Shown in pieces: positions 11,473 through 23,093 of a stretch of DNA of 64,000 nt (the first letter of the stretch is position 1; each line of letters begins with the position of its first letter). The stretch comes from Acanthochromis polyacanthus. Its lineage: Eukaryota; Chordata; Actinopteri; Pomacentridae. Position numbers and translations under genes: made by a program. The stretch is from positions 18,213,361 to 18,277,360 of the forward strand of contig NC_067120.1 of assembly GCF_021347895.1 (NCBI RefSeq), read 5' to 3'. The notes under the pieces were generated by a model, which was not told the DNA's origin, made no database searches, and saw only the letters and a list, made by a program, of their open reading frames with translations.

Positions 11473-12101
11473 ACACAGAGGAATCATCAGACCAGCTTCA
11501 ACTTTTTGTCTTTCCAAATACTATCATTTACTTGTTAGGGCTACATTTTAATCCCAAATATATCTACATGTGCAGTTTACTCAAATAATTAAACAGTTAT
11601 CAAAATAGTTTCTGATCATTTTCTGTTGATTTTCCAACTGATTGTGTTCACGTGTCTGCTCGGTGTGTCTAAAATAGACGTCATTCCTTTTATTTCCTTT
11701 GTGGCTCAGACACTGAAGTGGCAGCGCCACGTGTGAGTAGGAGAGAAATTTCTGACAAAGGTAATGAGATGAATTCAGACCTGCGCCAGTTGGAAGGCAC
11801 CTTAAATCACTGACACAATAAGGCAGCCAACTTCTTCAAACAGAAGCTCAAGAAGAGAATCAGTATTCATAAAATATATTTCCGTCTGGTATGTCTTGCC
11901 TATATTAAGAGCTGAATAACCATAAAATATAGCCTCATAGCAGTTGCTGGGGACGGGCTGCATAGCCTTTATTACATTATTTACCATCAACATATATGTT
12001 TAATGATCCCATCAAACAAATGGCTTTGTCTTTGCATGCGTGTGTTCAGTCATGCCTGTGTGCGGCCCTGTGCTGAATGTTTAATTGTGTTTCGTGCTCA
12101 G

Positions 12102-12278
12102 GCCGGCCAAGTGATGTGCCGCAGGATGGTGTGCGACTGCGACAACCCCAACGCCGACCTGTTCTGCTGCCCCGAGTGCGACCCTCGCCTGAGCAGCCAG
12201 TGTCTGCACCAGAACGGCCTGCTCACCTACGGCAGCGGAGACACATGGGTGGAGAACTGCCAGCAGTGCCAGTGCCTG
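12102..12278 (+). CDS. nell2: NELL2, VWC exon
   Basis: This exon of 59 whole codons starts after GTGCTCAG and ends at the donor GTGAGT (12279). The translation, AGQVMCRRMVCDCDNPN then LFCCPECDPRLSSQCLHQNG then DTWVENCQQCQCL, follows the VWC cysteine layout with adjacent CC and C-x-C pairs. It is nearly word for word NELL2 in the stretch around CPECDPRLSSQCLHQNG. It completes the VWC domain opened in the previous exon and begins the next. VWC domains are found in extracellular ligands and BMP-binding proteins; in NELL proteins they lie on both sides of the EGF array. The phase is 0 on both sides, so skipping this exon would keep the frame but break two VWC modules. Confidence 0.94.
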
Positions 12279-14145
12279 GTGAGTGGGGACGGATAAAACG
12301 AACCCCCGCGCGTCTTAATGAAATTTACATCGCATGAATTCAGCGCCTTTATCCAGAGGGGTGATAGCGAAAACAACACAAGCATTTATTGCCGTGCCGC
12401 AGTGCCCACACAAGAAATGCAACAAATACTCCAGTCTCCATTGAAACAGTCATCAGCGAGCGATGTGCTCTGTAAAGAAAGTCAAGGAGAGAGGCTTTGT
12501 GGCAAGGGAGGGAGAGTGATTAAGAGGTGAATAGGAAGGTTGCAGGAAGGAGAAAATGAAGATTGGTTTTCATCTTGTGCAGAAGAAAGAGAGGGGAGTG
12601 ATTATTGAAATTTTTAGAGAATTCAAAAGACCGTCTCCACTGTTGTGCGCTGTGATGGAATTACACGTTTTAGTGAAGGATACGTCCAAGGTTAAGAGAA
12701 CAGGAGGAAACATGTGTGCATCTATAGTGGGAGGGTGTAACAGTGGGTGTTGTCCGTACGCTTTGAGAAGGTTGTACACAGTGTACGCACAGTGTGTTGA
12801 TTGATGGCTATTTGCGGCATATGTGTTTCTGGTAGTTCCAAATGCCCTCTACATGCAATCCTATTTCTCACGCTAAACAAAATAACATTGCATCCACCGC
12901 ACGAATCTTTCACAGTGAGACATATGCACTATTTTCTTTGTGTTCACATCTTCTGCTGTGTTGACCTTTTCCAGGGTTTACACAGTGCTGCTGTTCAAGC
13001 AACAGGGAAGCCTTTTTTTTTTGTAAGCGTTTCCCAATAAAGCTGACTAAAGCTATAAATCTTTCCACCTGAGATGCCCCTTTTACCATACAGACATATG
13101 CATATTAAATGCAAATGGAATGCTTTCCGCTCCACCCCACTGTCGTGTCTTCACCACGCTCGAACATGCTGTAACACACACCCACACCAGTATCACTTCC
13201 TCTGTTGAATGACTCACGAATCATCTCCACTGTGGATCTCAGGCAAGCACTTTACGACTCCTTTTTCTTCCTTTTATCCCGTCTTTGTAGCTTTTAAAAG
13301 ATCAGCCATACTTGTAGCTAAGATACTGTAAGTTGCCTCTAGTCTGACAGATTTATGGTCTGAGTAGTAACAGCAATGTCATTTCCACCCTCCCCTCCCA
13401 CCGTTGTAATGCTGTCCTGATGCCCGGACCTGAGGGCTGCTCTTTGGATTTCTTACAGTGAGCCATTATAGAGGAGCTCGAAAATCACTGCTCAGCTGAG
13501 AGGCGGCGGGAAAGCACAGTTGGCTGAAAATGGGTTTGTTCGGCTTCACTCTGGCCGAGGCTGCGCTCGCTGTGGGCACTTACACCGTATATGTTGACAC
13601 AAGCACACACAAACACATTTGAGGATGCGGGCTCGCCTGTCACAACACCAGAGTACACAGACACATGCAGTGTAAACACGCGTATGTACACAATGTACAT
13701 GTGTTCGAGAATGTCGGCACACCTATCGCCAAGGCAACACACATCCAGCATATGTCCGTGCGCACACATAGGGACAGACATGAAACAGACTCAATTAAAG
13801 ATGCGCAGATGCACATGAAGAGCAAAGAACCACGAGTACAAAGAATAAAAAGCTGCACTTGAAAGGACAAGAGAGAAGACTGCCCCTACAATACCGTACA
13901 GAGGCTCCAGTAGCGTGACAGGGACGTGAAATGAACCTTGAATGCTGCTACACTTAGCGGAGCTACGGCTGTCCAGGCTCAGCAGGGGCCTTAAAATACA
14001 CAGTGACAGCGGGCAGATGGGCAAAGCATTCTCCCAAGACCTAGATGTGGATCCTTCTCTGCTAACTGTCCAGTCATTTAAAGTCAAGAATGTGGCCTTT
14101 TCAGACCACTCACACGAGTGCCACTTGCGATTTGCTATCTTGTTA

Positions 14146-14438
14146 CAGTGTTTCCCCTCCTATATAACCGACGAGGCGGGCCGCCTCGCTGTTATAGGCC
14201 ATCGCCTCACTAAAATTCTGCCGACATTGCCGCCTCACTGGTCCGCTGCAAAAAAAAAAAAAAAAAAGTGCAGCACAAAACCCGCCGGACCGACGAGACC
14301 GTCCGCGGGGGGGTGCGTGGCTGCAGCGGAGACGGCCCGATAGTATATATAATTCCTTCCTTCCTTCCCCCCGTCAACAACTTTCAGCTGAAACTGACCC
14401 CACCACCTCACAGCCATTTCAACCCAGGGGAAACACTG
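14146..14438. mobile_element. 293-bp hAT-like MITE (short form)
   Basis: The ends are CAGTGTTTCCCCT at 14146 and AGGGGAAACACTG at 14438, an exact inverted repeat. TTGTTA is present directly outside both ends (14140-14145 and 14439-14444), a likely target-site duplication. The interior holds GACGAGGCGGGCCGCCTCG, an 18-base A run and GGTGGGG-type sequence. Both end regions match the long element at 49977-51503 in opposite orientation. The CAGTG start resembles hAT termini, but a 6-bp duplication is shorter than the usual 8 bp. Confidence 0.8.
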
Positions 14439-15751
14439 TTGTTAAATAGCAATATCAAAGAAGTACTGACTTCCGTAACCCCACATGCAGGTTGTACTTT
14501 AGGTTGAAGTGCATTTTTTAAAAAAGGAGCGTGATTATTACACACTAATTCCCAGGCAAAGATAAATGTCACCAGCTTTAATCTCCTGGAGGCATTTTGT
14601 AACATTCAGTCTTATACACGGTGAAACCTTGCATGTAGCAAAGCAGAGATTAAATTGCGGCGAGATACGGCAAAGCGCGGAATGAAAAGCCAGATTAAAA
14701 TAATAACCCTTCGGAAATATCACAAAGAAATCAAAGACCGGCTTCAGTCTTAGGTTGATAAAGTTTTCGTGTCACACTGCTCCGCGTGAAAGGAAAATAA
14801 AAGCTTATTGTATAGCAAATCTCTGCCTCCTTTGTGATCATAGGCCACATCTGCATAAACAGACAAAGATGACAGTGCCCCACATCGCAGTGTGGGACAG
14901 ATACCTGAGGGTACATCCAATCCCTCCCTCTGGCTGCGGGTAAAGAGTGTTACTCGGGGGGATTTCCCACTTTGAATGTTTACACTCCACACAGAGGCAG
15001 GGAGTGGGCATTAGCGCCATGTGAGTCTGCGCTTTATAGCCGGCCTAATTTACTACAACGTTTCTGAAATGCTGAGCCAAACGATTTTCAGTGATATTAA
15101 ATATCCCCGGTGGGACACTTGCCTCAAGCCTCTTGTAACTTTATGTGTGCGCGTGTTTCCCTTTTGTGTCTGCCGGTGTGTTTAAACATATAGAGAGTCA
15201 ACTCATATTTCATTTCCCAATAAGGTGTTCAGCAGAAACGCTCACGCACGACAGCATAAGCAGAAAGGGGTCAGGCCAGAACGATATAGCGTACAGTTAG
15301 GGTAGGATTTGCTAAGATGGCCAAAATATATGACCTGTTTTGTCAGGCCGATAGAGAACGGCGGAGGGGGGGGAATCCAATAAGGCTTTCTGTGCTGAAA
15401 GTTTGCTGTGAGATTAATATGGGAACAACAATAAGACTAGAACAAGTCAATTAAAAAGCTGGAGCATTTACGTCTACAAAAACTGCTGACTTTGTTGGAA
15501 GATTGCTCTGCTCATCTATATTTTCTAGGTACCTTAACAACTTTTTTTTCATCAAGAGGAGACAGTCCCTCTAGCATAAAAAAAGCACAACGTCAGGAGA
15601 AAATGTGTGTATTTGCATGAATAACTTGTTTAGGCGTGGAAAATGCAATAGTGCGTATGCAGAGATTATTTTGAACTTCTCCTCTCTCGCTGTCTGTTTG
15701 TCCGTCCATGTCATATTCTCTCTCTCTCTCTCTCTCACTCCGCCTTCTCAG

Positions 15752-15976
15752 CAGGGGCAGGTGGACTGCTGGCCTCTGCCGTGCCCGCCCGTGGACTGTG
15801 AGTTTACTGTGGTGCCTGAGGGCGAGTGCTGTCCCCGCTGTGTCACCGACCCCTGCCAGGCTGACACCATCCGCAACGACATCACCAAGACGTGCACGGA
15901 TGAGCACAACATCTCACGCTTCAGCGGCTCCTCCTGGATTAAACATGGCACAGAGTGCACCCTGTGCCAGTGCAAG
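15752..15976 (+). CDS. nell2: NELL2, VWC exon with tandem acceptor
   Basis: This exon of 75 codons follows a CT-repeat pyrimidine tract (15719-15736). The translation begins QGQVDCWPLPCPPVDCEF, then GECCPRCVTDPCQADTIRND, then FSGSSWIKHGTECTLCQCK. The stretch around DPCQADTIRNDITKTC is distinctive for NELL2 rather than NELL1. The cysteine spacing is that of VWC domains. It ends at 15976 on a full Lys codon before GTAAGC. The acceptor is a CAGCAG tandem (15749-15754): use of the first AG includes the first Gln, as in mammalian NELL2 as remembered, and use of the second removes that residue without a frame change. Confidence 0.94.
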
Positions 15977-16535
15977 GTAAGCCGCTAGCCCCGCCGGCAG
16001 CATTGAAAGAGCAAATTGCAGTTTGGCTCGTTCAGTGGCAGACTAGACACCAAAGAAAAATGCTTTAGAAAGTGAGAAGCATTTGTGCTTTTACAAGGAA
16101 TAGGGATCACATTGTGGTCCAGTAGTTGCACTGTGAAGGCAATTTCTGCATCCTTAAATCTGGGACAGGCAGTATTTTTTTTTTTTCACTATTGGGCAAA
16201 AGTTCTACAGTAACCTTTCAATGTATTTTCATTCAAGTGTTCTGAGAGGAAACAAGACTTTTGCACCTCCTTTTAGCTCCGTTTTCTGGCTTTACACAAT
16301 ATAGCCTGAGACAGGAGACTTCAGCTCCTGTCACAGGGGTTTTTACCCAGATCAGATAGGAGCGTAGAAAGAGGAGGAACAAAAAAAAGGTATGTCATGG
16401 TGCAATGGAAAAACACAAATCTCACTTAGGAATGTGGGCTTCAAATCCTCTTTATCTGTGAAATGCAGTAGCTTGATATTTTGGGAAATACACTTTTTCT
16501 CTTTCCTACAAAGAGTCAGATGAGAGGACTGATAG

Positions 16536-17681
16536 TAGGGCTGCACAGTATTGGAAAGATATTACATTGCAGTATTTTATTTTTCTGCGATATACATTAT
16601 AATACCAAAAAATACAGGATGACCACATGACCAGATGATCCTTCTAGAATAATTGAGTTGATTTTGTAGAAGAGTCCTCTGCCTAGAGAAAAGCCTTTAA
16701 AGTTAAAAAAAAAAAAAAGAAAACAGTAAAATTCCTTTTTTACTGTGAGAACTTCTTTTTTAGGACACACCAGTTGGCACTTAATATTGTGTAACACTTG
16801 CTAAGGCATCCAAAATATTTGGTTGCTTTGGATGGCTTTCAAATCTGTCTGATCACTGCTTTCACCTCCATTTTTGTGCTACATTTGTGCTAATGTACAT
16901 CAAAATAAGATTTAAAATAATCTTCTTCTTCCCCTGATCTCAGTACATCTATGAGACAGAAATCTAAATAACAGTGGAACCAGAACATCTCACATTCTGA
17001 GCATCTGCTGATCAACAGACAATGTCATTTACCAGTGTTCTTTAAATGCATCAAATGCTGGCTCCAGTAGATGATAGCTAGTCGACTGTGCACATGAAGC
17101 CTCTAGTCTCCACTCAGCTATTGCAGTGCAGCAGCTCAAACAGGTATGAAAGCACAAATGACTTTGAGAAGAGGAAAAAATGGTCAAATTTACTCAAGAT
17201 GAAAACAGATAATTTTATCTACAGGCCATTTTTACAAGCACCAACCTCACAGTTGATTGTGTTCCTTTAATTGTGTGAAACCAAAATCCTGATTAATATT
17301 CAATTTTCTATTAACTGTGCATCTGTATAACTGAGGTTGCATTTCCATTTCAACAACCAAACCTTTCTCATGCTTTTCCCTTGTTCTTCGCCTATTTTGC
17401 TGTGCACACACAGAGCCTACAGGTCAAAAAACTCTGTATCTTGAAAGTAAAGCTTTAAGAAAAATGAAAGACATCTTTAATTGGTGTGAAATATGTAAGC
17501 TAAGACATACATTTCTTGTAGATTAGTCTTTAAAAATGAGAACCTAAGACTTTGCTTTTTGTATCAAGCAGCAAAAAATGCTGTAGAATGATGAGTCCAT
17601 GTTAATTTGCCTTCCATTATATTGCATATTCCAACATTGCAATATCATTGGTAAAACCATATGCTATTTTGTGCAACCCTA
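16536..17681. mobile_element. hAT-like MITE, ~1.15 kb
   Basis: The left end is TAGGGCTGCACAGTATTG and the right end is ATTTTGTGCAACCCTA, imperfect inverted repeats of the common hAT terminus. The 8-bp flanks ACTGATAG and GCTGATAC share the core CTGATA, a plausible aged 8-bp duplication. The interior is AT-rich with no transposase. It lies in the last nell2 intron and is followed 18 bp later by another MITE. Confidence 0.7.
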
Positions 17682-17699
17682 GCTGATACTACTGACATG

Positions 17700-18072
17700 T
17701 ACACTACCATTCAAACTTTGGAGTCATTAGAAACTTGCTTATTTTTAAAAGAAAATCTTTTTATTTTGAGTGAAGACAACATCAGATCAATCAGAATTAC
17801 AATCTAGACATTGCAAATGTGATAAATGACTATTCTAGCCAGAAACGACTGATTTTTAAAGGAATATCTACAACAGAGTGCAGAGGAACATTTCCAGCAA
17901 CCATCACTCCTGTGTTCTAATGCTACATATGCATTTGCTAATGTTGTTGAAAGGCTAATTGATGATTATAAAAACCTTCTGCAATTATGTTAGCGCATGA
18001 ATAAAAGTGTTTAAGTTTTCATGGAAAACATGAAATTGTCTGAGTGACGCTAAACTCTTGAACAGTAGCGTA
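17700..18072. mobile_element. Tc1/mariner-type MITE, ~370 bp
   Basis: It starts TA-CACTACCATTCAAACTTTG and ends CTCTTGAACAGTAGCG-TA, imperfect inverted repeats flanked by TA. The body wording (CATTTCCAGCAACCATCACT, AAAGGCTAATTGATGATTA) is that of a very common teleost repeat as I recall it. No coding capacity. Confidence 0.75.
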
Positions 18073-19298
18073 TGTTCGCTAAATATGAAGCTACAGCTGG
18101 TTAGCTTAGCATTAAGATTGGACACACCTTGACTGGGTTTGTCAAGTGCTAGCACAATTCATCTACCAGCTGCTCTTAAGCTCACTAATTAACATTTTTA
18201 ATTAGCTGTTAACAAAATGTGAAAAAGTGTAAAAATAAGTTAGTTTTATGGGAATTTTGAGCTGTCCTGCTTCTCAGTCAGGAGCAGTAACTCGCTGGAG
18301 TCTCATATGATTGCTTTGCAAACTCACAGTGATGACTGCTGTTTCCAGTCTATATGCTAAGTTGGAATCAGCCTGTTTCACTAAATATTGAACTGTTCCT
18401 TTAAATGAAAACTGAACTCTCAGGCAAAGAGAAACCTGCACTGAGAAAACAGCTGTCGGCCTCTCATCTCCTGGCCTCTGGCTCAGTCACAGCAGGAAAT
18501 CACAGTGTGCTCCCTCCTCTGTACTGTGTTAAACAAGCAGACATGCTTGCACATGCAGTACTTACAATGTATAGAGACTCGTCTAGGACGCCAAGACAAA
18601 CTCCCATAATTTGCTCCAGTAAATCGAGGAGCAGAGAAAGTTGCTCTGCATAAGTTTTTCTTTTGTGCTGCTGAACAGTCGCAGAGAGAATAAACTATGC
18701 AGGCGATATCCTCTTCATTACCAAATGTGAGTGTAAATTGTTTGCTTCAGCTTTAGGACTAATCCGCCAATACTGACTCCGTCGCCTGAGTTTCTTGGAT
18801 AAAATATTCTCTCCCTGCTTCCCTGTCCACATCTTAGACACAAGATAGCAGCCATTCTCTGCAGACTTTCATTAACTATTCAAAGTATTTATGCCATCTA
18901 TTGAAAAAGATTTGCATTCAATTCAAATACACAGACATGCATTTCCTCACTTTAAAGTGGTTCTGAACTGACATTCAGTAGCGATTTGGCCAGATTGATG
19001 ATTTAACACGTACAGTCCTCTTCTTTGGCAGCCTTTAATGATGCAGGGAGTTTGCTAAGTTTCAAGCAAAATTCACTCTGTGACGATTCACATTTGAATT
19101 CTCAGTAGAAAATCAGCGCCTTGGATCAGTTGGTGTGGAAATGACACCCAGAGGATCTCTAAATGCCAAACTGAGTCTGTGTGCTGCATCACCGCCACCA
19201 CCTGAAAATATTATCTGCTGGGTTTCAAAAAGAGCTTTCCTGAGGTTAAAGTGTGACGATAATCCACTCATGTTTCTTCCCTGTCTTGTCATTTCCAG
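18073..19298 (+). other. nell2: End of last nell2 intron, nothing recognised
   Basis: No exon, repeat array or transposon end was identified. The final bases TCATTTCCAG form the acceptor for the terminal exon. Confidence 0.5.
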
Positions 19299-19340
19299 AA
19301 TGGACACATCTGTTGCTCAGTGGACCCCATGTGCCTTTAG
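19299..19340 (+). CDS. nell2: NELL2, terminal coding exon and stop
   Basis: After the acceptor TTTCCAG, 13 codons (NGHICCSVDPMCL) lead to TAG at 19338-19340. The wording NGHICCSVDP-x-CL is the NELL2 C-terminus. As I recall it, the mammalian protein has three more residues after CL, so this version ends at the last cysteine-leucine pair. Joined to the Lys codon at 15974-15976 (phase 0) it completes the last VWC motif. The five exons together give about 258 C-terminal residues of a protein normally slightly over 800 residues long. Confidence 0.92.
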   Translation, partial: NGHICCSVDPMCL

Positions 19341-20062
19341 TCCTGGCAGACCTGAAGGCACCTGTACAGCGATCTACATGTAAAAAACAGTAACACCACC
19401 CTCCGTGTCTCCTCACTGTCCTCCTCACAGGCGTGGGTCAGATAGTGTTTGCATTGTCAGGATGGGTTTAGGCCTGTTGAACCAGATGAATGGAGGTTAC
19501 TATCAGGATCCAGTGTCACTACGTCAGAAACAGACAGTTTAACCTTCAGGTACTTTCTCCTCTGATTATCTACAGAAAAGCTCCACTCTTCTGGTACCTA
19601 ATACACGTTAAGCATTGAAATTGTTCTGCAAATACTCCGTGACCCATGCCTGCTTCCTCAATTCCTTTATACCAAATGCAAACCTATATCATACCAAACA
19701 GATGACGGACTACAGTTTCCTCAGATCCACTCTCTTTGTTCTGTCTCACCACTTAGAGTGAACCTTTAAGGATCACCATTCCCCACTCCAAACCATTGCT
19801 ACATGAATCTGTAAGATATTACTATTACTGGCATGACTGTGCTTGATGTCCAAACATTTTTGCTGATTTCTAAATTCTCAATGATGATGATGATACCTTA
19901 GATAGAGTAAAGGCAGTTAGCATAAGGTTCCGTTGCCACATTTAGGAGTCGTCTATATTAAGTGGTGCTTTGTAGCATTTTGTTCCATTTCTCTTTTTTG
20001 TAATTTTTCTTTCCAAGCTTGTTATTGTGTAATAGTGAAATAAAGTATTTCCATTTACATTT
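19341..20062 (+). other. nell2: nell2 3' UTR
   Basis: Sequence from the stop codon to shortly after the best polyadenylation signal, about 720 bases with no splice-site pattern of note. The end is inferred from the AATAAA at 20039 and the following T/GT-rich stretch. Confidence 0.6.
20039..20044 (+). terminator. nell2: nell2 polyadenylation signal AATAAA
   Basis: A canonical AATAAA about 700 bases after the stop codon. It is followed within 25-50 bases by TTTTTGTCCTTGTGTTTGG, a good U/GU-rich downstream element. Cleavage is expected near 20055-20065. Confidence 0.65.
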
Positions 20063-20423
20063 AATTTTTGTCCTTGTGTTTGGATGTAATTTATTCCCAT
20101 TTATTGTGTTTGATGAAAAGGATTCAAACATTGGAGCCATTTAACCTTATTAAAGGTTATAAAATAATTCAAAACTACCCTTTGTCAGGGTTTACTCTTT
20201 CAGTTATGTTAGTTATCTTTTAATGAGTGGTTAAACTTCATCAAAAGAATTTTTCACAACTTGTCACCTAAAATGTTTTTCTTTTTAAAAGCTTACACTG
20301 CAACTGACTGATTAAGCACCTGTAGTTTATTGGCTGCTATCAAAACCATTAGCTATAGCACTGAGTATCATGCTTTACCACTTAGTCATTACATCTAATA
20401 GCATTTAATAAAACTAGAAAAGC

Positions 20424-21050
20424 ACTCAGAGAGCACAGTACTCTGCAAAGGCTGTTCATTCCCCCGTATGGAATTGTCAGAAATGCAGCAATTTTTTTTT
20501 AGAAATCACGGCAACGTAGAATATGGCCATTTAATATACGTGCACCTGTTGTGGTTTAGCACAGCGTGCGTTATGCATGTGTACATTATGTACGAATACC
20601 GAATCACGTGACCTAAATATGTCGTGGGTGGTGGGAATTGACGGGACTTGGAAATACCTCCACAATTTAATCAATTGTTCCTTGTGTCATTTCCGACGGC
20701 TAAGTCCCAATAAGTCCGCAGCAGTCGATTTGTAGTAGGATTGCAATCATGTGATCGTCAGCAGGCAGCTGACGTAGTGTTCACTTGTCATAGTTACAGT
20801 GACACCGTGTCGCTATCTCGCAATGATACGGAAATCTTTAACAAATGTGTGGATCCAGACAATAAGTCACATCACTGCCAAAATCTAATCACTTGGTTAT
20901 TGACATGTCTGACCTTCCCTGAAAATTTAATCTAAATCAGTTAGTCCAGTTTTGAGTAATGTTGCTAACAGATAGACAAACAGACAAACCAACGCCGATT
21001 CGTCACATAACTCCACCGCATTCCGTGGCCGAGTAATTATCTTACCTAAC
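20424..21050 (+). mobile_element. LINE-like 3' fragment (RTE-type tail suspected)
   Basis: The stretch from CACTCAGAGAGCACAGTACTCTGC to CATTCCGTGGCCGAGTAATTAT carries wording I recognise from a very frequent teleost repeat, e.g. CAATTGTTCCTTGTGTCATTT, CCCTGAAAATTTAATC and AGACAAACCAACGCCGATT. Such tails are typically non-LTR retrotransposon 3' ends. No reverse transcriptase is present. Family assignment is from memory. Confidence 0.5.
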
Positions 21051-21127
21051 GACACTTTCACTGGGGTAACTATTGTGTTGCCATAAAATTAAAAATGATA
21101 AAATTTTGGAGCACTTACGTGTACAGT

Positions 21128-21270
21128 ATCCCAGCTGACTCGGGCTAAGGCAGGGGACACCCTGGACAGGTCGCCAGTCTGTCGCAGGGCTACATATACA
21201 GGCAGACACAGGCAGTCACACTCGCATTCACACCTACGGGCAATTTAGAGTCATCAATTAACCTCAGCAT
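21128..21270. repeat. Common teleost interspersed repeat fragment
   Basis: CAGGGGACACCCTGGACAGG, TCGCCAGTCTGTCGCAGGGC and CACACCTACGGGCAATTTAG are wording I recognise from a very abundant teleost repeat. Its class is not certain. Short TATG/TG tandem repeats follow at 21334-21368. Confidence 0.55.
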
Positions 21271-22586
21271 TTTTAACCACGCCTGACATACGTCAGCGGG
21301 GTTACTGCATTCGCTTTGGTATCTGGTTGGGTAAGTATGTATGTATGTATGTATGTGTGTGTGTGTATGTGGGCATGTCCAGTCAGATATCTCTGCAAGT
21401 GCTGAAGTCAGGATAATCAAACTTGGCACTGAAGATCAGTCTAAGGTCCCCTGCTCAGTTGTTGAGTCAGAGATCAGCAGATCAAGTAGGAAGGGATATA
21501 CGTAGGACAGTTCAGATAACACTTGAGAATGAGCTTATTTTGAACAAACATCTCAGATTTTCTGAGCTTCAGCACCTCTAGCAAGATATTTTAACAACAA
21601 GCAACTTAAGAGATCCAGAAGATGGAGAGAGTTAGCTTTAGCTGAGCCAAAGAACATGGGATGCTAACCTAGCAAACATTTCAGACTTTTCTCTGTGAAT
21701 TCAGAGAAATAATTTACTATTTAATTACAGAGCTACACATCTGAACTCAGTCTCATTAAAACAGACACTAATTCAGTGCCATCCATCCATAATAAAGTGC
21801 AGTTACCCAAAATGTTTGTTGCATGAGCTACAACAAAACTTGTCCAGGTGGAAGGTCACTTTGACAAACAGGAAGTGGAAGATTCCAAGATTTATAGAAG
21901 GGGGGACCGGACTGTACTAAGTGTGGTCGAGTATAGAGGGGTGTTTTGTGGGTTTTTAAGACTGATAATGATAATTAGTGAGACATTTGGAGTCATTTTT
22001 GGAGCCAGGCGCTACATTCATCTTTATATACAGTCTATGAAGAGGACATGCTCCCTCTATAGAGAAAAAGAGTTTGTTCTAAAGAAACAAAAAAACTACT
22101 TGAATTTTCTGGTGACTGTACGTGACTGAAAACATATATAGAAATACTGTATTTCATTTCTAACAGTAGTTTTCTCTAAATCCCACACACCAGACCTTTA
22201 AAGGTCTTCTTATCCACGTTAGTTTGAAGTTTTATATTTGACCGAAAATGCGGCTGACATATCAGAGCATGCTGGATCTACTGTGATGAAGGTAAAATCT
22301 CCACACAACAGGACTCTGCAAGGTGATTGTTCTCTCATAACAGCCTGATTAATTTTGTATCAGTCACTGTGTGGAATGCAAGCAATAGTTTGTATCTTCG
22401 GTGTTTGCTTGTTGTTTTCTTAAGCTTGATGAAAGTAATGGTGGCAAGGAACTGATTTAAAAACAGAGGTTTGATGTCTGCCTTCACCATTTCACCATTC
22501 AGCCTTCTGTGACATAAAGAAGATTCATGTCTAGTCAAAGATAGACAGACTAAAGAAAAATGGATGTGCAGATGTATGAATAATAA

Positions 22587-23093
22587 TCACTCATAACATT
22601 AAAACAACAAACAGGTGAAGGGAATAACATTCATCATTTTGTTGCAATGCCATGTTCTGCTGGGGACCCTTGGGTGCTGGCAGTCATGTGGATGTTACTT
22701 AGACATGTATGACCCACCGATGTCATAGACAAAGCCCTCTTCCTCAACGATACATTCCCCATGCATCCTGCGCCACTGCAAAAACTGCTCAGAAACATGT
22801 AGAGGAACAAGACCAATAGTCCAAAGCGTTGATCTGGCCCCCGACCTCCCAAGATCCCAATCCGATCAATGTGCCAGAACAAGCCCAGTCCACGGCGGCT
22901 CCACCGCAAAAACCCTCGGGACCCAAATGAATGAATACTTGCTGAAAAAAAACCAAGTGCCAGACACTGTGGAATGCTCCAAGAGGCCTGTGTTCATGAC
23001 GCCATTGGTCAGAGCTGTTTTGGCTGCATGAGAGGAACGTACACAATACTAAGCACGTGGTTTTAATGTTGCGTCTGATCAGTGTAAATGCAG
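22587..23093 (+). mobile_element. Decayed Tc1/mariner-type transposon remnant
   Basis: CTCATAACATTAAAACAACAAACAGG at the left and GTGGTTTTAATGTTGCGTCTGATCAGTGTA at the right are imperfect inverted copies. Between them are broken pieces of a DDE transposase region, such as CACTGCAAAAACTGCTCAGAA (corresponding to the H-C-K-N/H-T-A-K-T area) and CCCAATCCGATCAATGTG. The frame is destroyed and the length of about 0.5 kb indicates an internal deletion. Confidence 0.6.
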
